Shown here: in pieces, positions 55,101 through 64,000 of the stretch
Layout of the letters: the number at the start of each line of letters is the position of its first letter
How positions within the stretch are numbered: the stretch's first letter is position 1
Position numbers and translations under genes: made by a program
Notes under the pieces: model-generated
The model's database searches: none
Told to the model about the DNA's origin: nothing
The model's input: only the letters and a program-made list of their open reading frames with translations
DNA from: Mycoplasma sp. Pen4
GTDB lineage: Bacteria > Bacillota_I > Bacilli_A > Mycoplasmatales > Metamycoplasmataceae
Length of the DNA: 64,000 bases
Direction of reading: 5' to 3'
Assembly: GCF_014352955.1 (NCBI RefSeq)
Contig: NZ_CP060691.1
Span: 310,001 to 374,000 of the forward strand

Positions 55101-57048
55101 TACCTTTTCCGATTTCACCAGTAATAACCTTACTAATAACTTCTTTTGGAATTGTTCCAAGGACTTTATTACCACGCTTGATTTCAAAATCTGTTAATGG
55201 TAATGCCCCATATTTTTCATATAAATCATTAAAACCACTAAGTGCAGTGTTACCAACTCTATTATTTGTAACCTCAATAGGTTTTGACATTGAAATTTTA
55301 TTTGTTGTATGAATATTGTTTTTGTTTGTTTTTTTGAAAACCATCGAATCAACAGCTAATGTTGTATCTTTGTTTGGATTACGGCTTCCCACTAAAATAT
55401 TATTTGCATCATAAAATGATGTAATGGCAGTAATAGCAGAATCTTTATTTTTGTATTGTGAGAATGGGAAGTATTTACCGCCATTATCACCTGATCTACC
55501 TCAATAGTTATCAATAACATCGAATTGAAGAACAACCATAGGTCTTCTAAGTGATGATCCGTAACCACCAAGTTTATCTAAACCACCAACGTTTGGTTTT
55601 GGACCACCAACGTACACTTCAAAGTAAAGTAGTGAACCAACATCATTTTTAATCGGATTAAGTCCGCCCCTTTGATTTTGAGGTAGCTTATCGTTTAAAA
55701 CACTAATATCAAGTGTATTACCAAACCTTGAACCATCGATACTATTAAAATCACCACGATTTCCTAGTACTGGTCCTCCGTTTAATCTAAATTCATTAAA
55801 AATTTTACTTTTAATTTTATCCTTAGTAATTGAGTCATTATTTGTTGTTAAGTAAACAAATCTATTGAATTCTTGATTATCAACTCCTGCTTTAGGTTGA
55901 ACAAAATTTCAAAATGCATTATAACCAAAACCTGGATTTAATTTTCTTGATGTTAAACCAACTTGTAGCATATTAAACTTATTACCTCATGCATATGAGT
56001 AATAATTTTTTGTGTCAATTCAAGAATTATCGGTTCCTGAAGGAACTGAAGTTGCTAATGGTTGATTAACAGAACTTAAACTTCTTGAATTACCTTGTCA
56101 TGTTCTATGATCTCTAATGAGATTTGTGTCTGGAACGATAAATCTATTTTTATCACCTTGGAATTTGTTTATAAAGAAATTATCTGGTAAAACTGTATAG
56201 TTTTTACCTGCTTCACCATGTATATCATTTGAATTTCAACTTTGTGAGTTGTAGAAATAGAATTGATTTCCGGCTTTTCCAGATCACCATTGGAAAGTAT
56301 CATCATCTCTAAAAACAATTGTGGCTTTTAAAGTGTCAGGCTTAATAAGTAAATCTTCTGTTAAGGCTAAACCAAAACGAAGATATCCATCCGATGGCGG
56401 TATATATAAGTTTCCATAGTTTCCTCTTCCTCACTTATCTTTTTGAAGTCATGAGGCATTGTTATTGGCATCACCTGGATAAAGTTGAGGAAGAGATGCA
56501 TTATAAACAACAGCAATACGTCTTGCTTTAGCCTTTGATGCATCGTATGCATATCCATTGTTATCTTCTCCAGGATTTTGATATGAACCATATTGTTGTC
56601 CTGTAAGATCATAAATACCAACTAAGTTATCTTTGTATTGACTTTTAAATGTTGCACTATTGGGATCTTTTGAATTTCAATAGTACGCAATACGGTCATT
56701 TTCGCTAGAGTGAGCATATCCAGCTGCACGTCTATCTCATCTATGTGCTTCATCAGCAACTGCATTATTTACGTTTGAGTAAATATACTTATATTTTCTA
56801 AAATCATTGTATTGGAATGAATTCACATCACTTCGGTTGAAAATGCTGTTTGTCGCAGAATCATGTCCATTACCTGTTTTACTAAACGAAATTGTATGTG
56901 TTGCTGCATCAAATGAACCTGAGTAATTGTAATCACTCAAGTTATCGAAACTTGTGCTTGTAGCAACGGTTGCAACAGCCGCTGTTGAAGCGATTGATGT
57001 AATACCTGCTACTGGGAGCACAAATCTCTTAATATTTTTTTTGGGCAT
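46111..57048 (-). CDS. Giant repeat surface protein 1 (3645 aa)
   Basis: One frame from ATG 57048 (AAAGGAG upstream; an earlier ATG at 57069 lies before that site). A signal-like N-terminus without lipobox ('FVLPVAGITSIASTAAVATV') is followed by about 650 residues rich in Asn, Gly and aromatics, probably a globular exposed domain. Helical regions follow. Residues 1950-3280 hold seven repeats of about 190 residues, each with a 'LF(K)-x(3)-LTPAE' segment and a 'KAIAQNELKN' segment; they look like FIVAR/GA-type helical bundles. The end is 'LLPWWAWAMIASGILWIIG', a membrane helix plus KRK. The design recalls repeat-rich large membrane proteins such as Lmp of M. hominis. A role in adhesion is inferred. 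Confidence 0.85.
47400..51010 (-). repeat. Seven coding repeats of about 190 residues (protein 1)
   Basis: The marker 'LF-x(4)-L-x-PAE' recurs near 50975, 50413, 49805, 49256, 48672, 48121 and 47552, i.e. every 549-608 bp. Repeats are diverged (about half the residues alike by eye) except for the marker and the 'DYNNALDKL' and 'NELKN' segments. Boundaries are approximate. Confidence 0.75.
51206..52605 (-). repeat. 1.4-kb block duplicated at 62379-63778
   Basis: This block matches 62379-63778 at a constant offset of 11173 with no gap at the start, middle and end points that I checked. Sampled 60-base stretches differ at between 1 and about 9 positions. Outside the block the two genes remain homologous but fall sharply in similarity. 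Both copies are in the same strand and reading frame. Confidence 0.85.
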
Positions 57049-57111
57049 TTTATCTCCTTTGAGTTTCATTTAATATTGCTATTAAATTTTCACTTATCCA
57101 TATAACTCGGC

Positions 57112-57125
57112 TTTATGTACATAAA
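57112..57125. promoter_or_regulatory. 14-bp palindrome upstream of giant protein 1
   Basis: TTTATGTACATAAA is a perfect palindrome 64 bases before the ATG, in the expected promoter area; no clean TATAAT is seen here. It is a candidate operator. Confidence 0.35.
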
Positions 57126-57232
57126 TAAGTTATCTAATATTGTATCAGAAAAATCAAAATAACAAAATTTGCATTTTTATCAGATTTTTTGCATTGATTT
57201 AATTTTTTTGAAAAATGGATAAAACAAAAAGC

Positions 57233-57249
57233 CAAGATTATAAATCTTG
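57233..57249 (-). terminator. Terminator of giant surface protein 2
   Basis: 7-bp stem CAAGATT / AATCTTG with a 3-nt loop; on the minus strand it is followed by GCTTTTTGTTTT. It lies 28 bases beyond the stop at 57278. Confidence 0.8.
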
Positions 57250-57277
57250 ACTCTTTGAAATTCTATTAAATTTGGAA

Positions 57278-60200
57278 TTATTTTCTCTTACGTTTCAACA
57301 TAAGAATGAACATTCCAAAAACTCATAAACCGCCTGAAGCAGTTAATGCTCATGCTCATCATGGCATTAATTCTGTATTAGTTACAGCAACAGTATTTGC
57401 TACTGATGTTTTAATAATTTCAGGAATTGTTGTGTCATTATTAATTACTTTGAATGCTTTTTCAATGTCTTGTTTATCTTGTTCTGTAATAGGACCTTTT
57501 TCTGGGTTTTTGTTAAGAATATCGAAGTAGTGATTATTAATTAATGCATCTTTAACTGTCTCAAGACCAGGTAATGAATCTTTAAGTTCATTAAGTGCAT
57601 TTTCAAATTCTTGTTTATCTTTGTTTGTGATTGCATCAACAAGTTTTTTAGCACTTGTTGCTTTATCAACTAATTTATCAATTGCATTATTAAATTTACT
57701 TTGGTTAGAGCTATCTGCAACTTCACCTTTGAATTTAGCAGCTTGTGCAGCATTAATTGCAACATCTAAGTTTGCTTTATTTACATCAAGTGTTGCTGTA
57801 TCTTTAGCATTTGCATCTAAGAAATTATTAAGTGCTTTGTTTAATGTATCTAACTCGTTAAATTTGTTTGTAATATCTTGTGCTTCGATAACTTTGTCGT
57901 TTGTTGGGTTTCCACCTTTATCAATAATCTTTTGCACAGCATCTTTATTAGCTTTGTTATCAATATTTGTTAAAGGTTGGTTGTTGTTAATTGCATCAAT
58001 GATTGCATTAACTTCAGCATCGATATTTGTATTTAATTTAACTATATCACTTGCAATTTGATCATTTAATATCTTAGCGTCTGTAACAACTTTGTTTGCA
58101 TCAATTGGAATTGTTGCATCATTATATGCTTTAACAATTTCTTGTTTCTTAGCATCACTTAAGTTTGCTAATTCATTTCCTGTTACATTATCAATGAATG
58201 GAATTTGTTTTCCATTTTCAGTGAATTTTTGGTTAGAGAATTGATCAATCTTGTCTTTAATATTTGCAAGTTTTTCAAGTTCAGCTACTGCTTTTGCTTT
58301 ATCAACATCTGTAACAGTTTCACCATTATTGATTTTATCAATAATTGGTTTTGCAATATTTAATGCATCATTAAATTCATTTTGGATTGCTGTTGGCGAG
58401 TTAATGAAGCTATTTGTATCTTTAACCGCTTCCATTGCTTTAAGAGTTTCACCTTGTTGATTTGCTAAAACAGCATCTTCTAATTCTTTAAGTGCTTCTG
58501 CTGGTTTAGTTGTTGTATCTGTACCATTGTATACATTATTTGCTTTTGCTAATGTATTAGTTAAGTTTTCTGATTTAGGTGTGATTTTTTCTACATTTTG
58601 AATTGCTTTTAATAAATCTTTCTTATCTAAAGCATTTTGGATTTTTGCAGCTTGATCATTGTAATTTGCAACTGTTTCATCATTGTTTGCAGCAACTTCT
58701 TCAGCAGGATCTAATGTACTTGTTTTAAATTCAGGGTTATTTGCAATTGTAGGTGCTTCTGTTTTTAACTTATTAATTAAATTGTTAAGGTTATTTTGTG
58801 CAATGGCTTTACTTAATTCTTCATCAGCAGCTTTAATTGCTGATAAATCATTATCTGCACCTTTAGCAACAATTGCATTTGCTGCAGTAATTGCATCTTG
58901 TAATCTTTGTGATTTTGGATCAATGTTATTTTGACCTTGAACTTTATCTTTTAAGTTTTCAACTTGTGCACTAATATATTTATTTGCACTTGAGATCTTA
59001 TCATCAAGTAAGTTAGATGGTGCTGTAAGATTATCTTTTGTACCATCTTTAACTGCTTCTTTTAATGCATTTGTGTATTGTGTAACTTGCTCTGTGATGT
59101 TTGTTTTTATTTCTTTTGCAACTTCATCACCTGGAACATTTAATCTATCTTTAACGGCGTTTGCATTTTTAATTAAATCAAATCCATCTTTTAGATTTTC
59201 TGCATTAGTTAATTTAGCAAGTGCATCATTGTAGTTTGCAGTTGTAGATGCAGGATCGTTTGCAACTGTTTCAGCAGGTGTTAATCCAATTTCTTTGAAT
59301 AATGGATCATTTGCTGAATCAGTATTGTTTGCTTTGATATCTGCAATTTTGTTTTCAAGCCTAGCTTTTGCAATTGCTTTATTAAGTGTATCAATTGCAT
59401 CATCAATTTTTGATACTTTCTTGTTATCAATATCTGTATTAACTGCTTCAGCAGCAGTAATAGCATCTGTAAGATCACTTGAAGCAGGTGTGATTGCTTT
59501 TGCTGTAGCAACAGCATCAGTAAGTTTTGCCTTAACAGCATCAATTGCATTATCTGCTTGTTTTGTTGCATTTGTTAATTCTTGTGCTTTTGTTGCAAGG
59601 TCATCAGCATTATTTGCTAATGCAGGTTTAAGTGCATTAATTGCATTATCAATTGCTTCTTTTGCTGATGTAACATCTGGTGTTGATGTATCTAATTTAC
59701 TTGCTAAATCTTGAGCATCTTTGATTTGATTGTAAATATATTTATTAGCAACTTGTTTATTGATTTTATTGATTGCATTGTTGAAGTCTTGTATTGAAGC
59801 ATCATCATTATTTGCAACTGTTTCAGCAGGTGTTAAAGCATTTTCTTTGAATAATGGATCATTTGATAACTCTGGTTCATTTGCTTTAGTGTCAGTGATT
59901 GCGTTCTTAAGATTGTTTTGAACAATCGCTTTCATAAGTTCATCAAGAGTTTTCTTAAGTTCGGTTGCATCAATTGCAGTTGGATCATTTAATGCATTTT
60001 CTGCATCAACAAGAGCATTTTCTAATCTTGTTGTTTTAGCTGCGATATTTTCTTGTGATTTAACTAAAGCTTTAAGCATATCAATATCATTTGCAATAAG
60101 ATCTTTTGCTCCAACAATTGCTTTATCTAAAGCATCTTTAAGTGGATCTAACACTTTTGCTTTTTCTTCAGGTGTTGTTAAAGCATTTGCATCTTTAAGA

Positions 60201-63200
60201 CCTTGTTTCATTGCTGAAACAGCATCTTCAATAACTTTTTTAGCTGCAACAACTTTAGGATCTGTTGAGTTTAATTTAGGAATTACATTATCTTCAGCAT
60301 TCTTAATTGCATCATAAATTGGCTTGTTCTTAATTTGTTCATTAAGTTTGTTTAATGCATTGTTGTAATCTTCTGTTGAAGCAGTATCATTTGCTGCAGT
60401 TGTTTCTGCTGGTGTTAATCCAAGTTCTTTGAATAATGGATCATTTGCTAATTCAGGGTTTTTAGCCTTAACATCAGCAATTTTGTTTACAAGATCATTT
60501 TGTGCTTTAATGTTTTCTAAGAATGATAATCCTGATTCATAATCGTATGAAGTTGAATTTGGATTTGCGACAACATTTTTAAGACGTGGAAGCATATCTT
60601 GCATTCTTGTTGTTTGAGGTGTAATTGCTTCTGCTGCCGTAATAGCATTTTGTAATACAACTTTTTCATCATCAAGGAAATCATTTGCATCAACAATTTT
60701 TTCACTTAATGTAGCTAATTTTCTACTGTAATCTTCTGTTGAAGTTGGGTTAGCAAGATTTTCTTTTAATGCTGCAACTGCTTCGCTAAGTGCTTGTTTA
60801 TCTGGTGTTGCATTTGCTGTGTTAAGTTTGAATGCAACACGAGCAGCTTCTTCAATATCTTCATATGCTTTTGCTTTTGAAACTTGTTTGTTAAGTGCGT
60901 TTAAAGCATTTGTATAGTCAATAGCAGGTTTTGTATCATCATTTGCAATTGTTTCAGTTGGAGTTAAAACATTTGTGTTGAATAAAGTATTGTTTACTAA
61001 TTCAGTATTATCTGTTTTAAGTGCAGAAATTGCATTTTGAAGTTCATTTTGTGCAATTGCATTTTTAAGGTTTTGAATTGCTGTTTCAATTTCAGCAGCA
61101 GATACCGTTGATTCATTTGCTACAACACCATTACCAGCGCTAATTGCATCTTGTAATCTTTGTGTTTTGTCAGCAACATTTTCTTGAGATTTAATTAATT
61201 CCTTAAGTTTATCAATTCCAGAAGTTAATAAGTTGTTTGCTGCTTCTGTTGATATATTAAGTGCATCATTAAATGGTTTAAGTTCCCTAATTCTTTCTCC
61301 AATTGGTTTTCCAATTGAGTTATTTAATGCATCTGTAGTTGCTGTAACTTGATTTTGAAGGTTTTCTTTAGCAGTTTGAATTTTTTCTCTTAATTCTTTT
61401 GCTAATTTTTGAACTTCAGGTGAGTTAGCATCCATTTTTTCAAGTGCTTTTTCAGCATCTGAAATAGCATCATATGTATCTTTTAAGTCTTGTTCATCAC
61501 TTAATGCTTTTTCTGCATTATTGTAATCTTCAACTGTAGCATCAGGTTTATTGAATGCTGTTTCAGCTGGTGTTAATGCATTTTTCTCGAATAATAGGTT
61601 ATTTGCTAATTTTGTATCGGTTTTAACTTCATTAATCTTATTATTAAGTGCATTTTGTGCTTTAGCTAAGGCAAGTTCATTTTTAGTTGCATCTAAGTCG
61701 CTTAAAGTAGATGTTGGACTTGCAATAAGATCTTCAGCATTTGTGATTGCAGTTTGTAATCTTTGCATCTTAGGTGTAGCAGTTTTAGCATTTGCAACCG
61801 CTGTTTCTAAACCATCAATTGCTTCAGCAACTTTTGCTTCACCTTGTGTAATTGCAGTTGTTAAGTTTTGAATATTTGTATTAAATGTTGTATCAGCTGG
61901 TGTTGTACCTTTTAATACTGGTTCAATAGCAGTTTTAATTGTTGCTAATTCATTCTGAATTGTTGAGACATCATTTGTATCTAATCTATCAATAAGTGGT
62001 TGAATTTTGCTGTATTTAGCATAATCATCTTTGTGTGCAATAGCAAAGTCAACTAATGCTTTAGGTGTGTTGTACGTTGCTACATCTGAACTTACTGGCA
62101 TTGTTTTAATTACTTCTTCTGCTTTAGCAAGAATGTTATCTCTGAAAATTGGGTTTTCATCAAGGTTAACATCATCTGCTTTTGCATTGTTTACTGCTGC
62201 AATTAAAGCATCACGTGCACTATTTGCTGCTTGATTTCTTGAAATAGCGGTTTTTAACGCTTCGATGTCTGAAACATAATTGTCTTTATTATCACTTGTT
62301 AAATCTGCTTCAGCTTTTGCTACAGCTGCTGTTAATTCACTTGTTGGTGTTGAATTTGCTGCTGTAATATATTCTTTTTGTTCATTAACAAGAGTTTGAA
62401 GTTTTGCTTTATTACTTGCATTTTGCAACTTAGCAATCATTGCATTTTGCTTATCCATTGTTCAATCAGCTGAATTTAATAAGTTTTGTGCTTCATTCTT
62501 TACTGGATCTAAAACATTTGGGTAAACAGAATTATCTGGGTTAGCTTTTATTTCCATTCTTGCAGCATTTATCGCTTTTTGAAGTGGATCTCTTGTAATT
62601 GCTTTTTCAAGTTCATTCTTAGCATTTGTTAATTGTTCAACTGTTGCACTTGGATTGTCTAATAATCTTTTTTCTCTTGCTTTAAGAGTTTTAAGTTGAG
62701 GTGAAACATCTGAACCAATTGAATCTAATTTGGCTTTAAGTTCTGCTCTAACTGTATCTTTAGTGAATTCAGCAATTGCATTTTCTAATGCTGCAGCTTT
62801 AGATGTAATTGTTGCAGCATCTGCAATAGCGGTATCTGATGAATTAACTTTTCCAGTTGTTTTAATATTATTTGCTTCTGCTAATAAATTATCTAGATTT
62901 GTCTTTGCATCAGATGTACTGCTTGTTGTATAAAGCGGTGTTTCTTTTAATGCATTTGCCTTTGTTATTGCAGTATCTAATTTTGTATCTGCGGTTGTTA
63001 TATCACCTAACTTATTAATTACACCAATAGCAGATGTTTGTGCTCCTGCAAAATTATCTGTAGTAGTACTAATGTTAGTAATTTCTGCCTTTAATTGATC
63101 TTTTTGTGCTTGGTTTAAGGTTGGTGCAGAATCAATCTTAGTTTTAATTGCTTCTAATACTTTTGCAAGTAATTGAGCTTTCTTAGTATTGAATTCTTGT

Positions 63201-64000
63201 TCTGTTCTAATTAATGGTGATTTTGCTTCATTAGCAATTGTTGTTAATGTATCAGGTGTAATGAAGTTTTTAATTGCTTCATTCATTCCATTAATTTCAG
63301 ATACTAATTTATTGTTGAATCCTAATTTATCGTATGCAGCTTTAATTGCATTGTATTTTGCTTCAATGCTTGTTGGAACAATATCATTGAATGTTGTTGC
63401 AAATGTTACTGAACTAGGAACTGCTGCAATTGCAGTTTTTAATTCATTTTGAATTGCTTCTTGTGAGTATTTGAATAAATCGGATTCATTTGTTTTTCCA
63501 ATGTTAAGTGGATCAATTGTTGATATAATGTAATCTTTAAGTTTCTTAGTTACTGTTGCAACTGGTGTAACTTCTGTCGCAATGAAGTTAGTAGTTGGGT
63601 TAGAAACTGCACCATTAGCAGCAAAGTGGTTTAATGTTTTAACTTTATTTGCTAATAATGTTTTTTGAGGTGTAGCAAGATCTGCATTAGAGTTGATTGT
63701 TGAAATCACATCACCATTTTGTGTATTTGCTGTATCTAAGTTTGATTTAAGAGTTGCAAGTTGTGCAAGATTTTGTAATTTTCCATTTACTAATGAATCA
63801 ATCTTGTTAGTTGCATATTGTATATCATCATTAGATAAGTATTGGTATGAATTTAAGTTAAATGCAGGTTTAACAATTTGGTTATACGCATTTTCATAAT
63901 ATCTATCTAAATCATTTACACTAAATGGATCAATTGTTTCTAAGAATGCTGTAATTTTGTTTTCATCAACAAATGGTAATGTTGTTTTAATTGCTTTAAC
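57278..64000 (-). CDS. Giant repeat surface protein 2 (partial, at least 2240 aa)
   Basis: The frame is open from the right window edge to TAA 57278 with TGA as Trp; the N-terminus is outside the window. It is a tandem paralogue of the downstream giant gene: a helical part, the shared 1.4-kb block, seven repeats of about 190 residues with 'LTPAET' markers, a C-terminal helical region and the anchor 'LMPWWAWALTASGGLWVFG' plus KRKRK. The shared anchor and repeats imply the same membrane topology with the repeats outside. The two genes are separated by 229 bp with a terminator, so each probably has its own promoter. An antigenically variable adhesin-like role is inferred. Confidence 0.85.
58580..62180 (-). 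repeat. Seven coding repeats of about 190 residues (protein 2)
   Basis: The marker segment recurs near 62144, 61588, 60980, 60433, 59850, 59297 and 58730. Spacing is 547-608 bp, the same number and order as in protein 1, and repeats at equal positions resemble each other more than their neighbours. Boundaries are approximate. Confidence 0.75.
62379..63778 (-). repeat. 1.4-kb block duplicated at 51206-52605
   Basis: Second copy of the near-identical block, in the same place of the paralogous gene. To the right of 63778 the match with protein 1 drops to distant homology: 'NLAQLATLKSNL' is shared but the preceding residues differ. Confidence 0.85.

Noticed and set aside
47400-62180. CRISPR array or DNA satellite in the repeat region
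   Set aside because: Repeat units are about 570 bp, diverged and keep one open frame; there are no short identical repeats with unique spacers.

Overview
The window is strongly A+T-rich and reads correctly only if TGA codes for tryptophan: many long conserved proteins (PheT, RpoD, DnaG, GlyS, MgtE) run through in-frame TGA at positions where Trp is expected. With wall-less-type lipoproteins, TATAAT promoters that often lack a -35 box, and very compact operons, this points to a mycoplasma, most likely of the hominis group (Mycoplasmopsis/Metamycoplasma). I cannot name the species from sequence alone. All coding regions below were rebuilt with TGA as Trp.

Layout. Positions 1-2880 look like the end of an integrated mobile element: a UPF0236 / Mbov_0401-type ICE transposase-like gene, a 290-bp non-coding block with 11-bp iteron-like repeats and six back-to-back hairpins, then a leftward cargo cluster (tiny ORFs downstream of a (TA)14 tract and a nucleotidyltransferase-like gene with an early in-frame stop). 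Positions 3088-6196 (+) carry ackA, coaD, engB and an exported protein. Positions 6316-8916 (-) carry lemA and a large membrane protein. Positions 9310-15561 (+) are rarA-pheS-ung-pheT-glyA. Positions 15660-21249 (-) are glyS-dnaG-rpoD-nif3, a macromolecular-synthesis operon. Positions 21376-22758 (-) hold a C-terminally anchored coiled-coil protein.

Positions 23049-24745 (+) hold an S1-domain protein and a glucose-6-phosphate isomerase homologue that has lost its signature motifs. Positions 24773-33596 (-) hold a PTS EIIB-like protein lacking the phosphorylated Cys, a giant SF1 helicase, an ArsR-type regulator and a heterodimeric ABC exporter with one degenerate ATP site. Positions 33854-35034 (+) are degV and a small membrane protein. 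Positions 35042-39806 (-) are a seven-gene membrane/c-di-AMP operon (small TM protein, cdaA, mgtE, two unknowns, pgsA, a MIP-like protein).

The right third (39945-64000, all -) codes for surface proteins: a 2000-residue lipoprotein with a complete transglutaminase-like Cys-His-Asp triad behind a long coiled coil, then two tandem giant paralogues (3645 aa, and at least 2240 aa running off the right edge). Both paralogues have seven repeats of about 190 residues and the same Trp-rich C-terminal membrane anchor, and they share a 1.4-kb gap-free, nearly identical block that suggests gene conversion.

Most interesting: the iteron/hairpin block with its neighbouring cargo cluster, the pseudo-PGI, three leaderless promoters with identical 6-nt -10-to-ATG spacing, the transglutaminase-like lipoprotein, and the converting giant surface-protein pair. 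No tRNA, rRNA or CRISPR array was seen.
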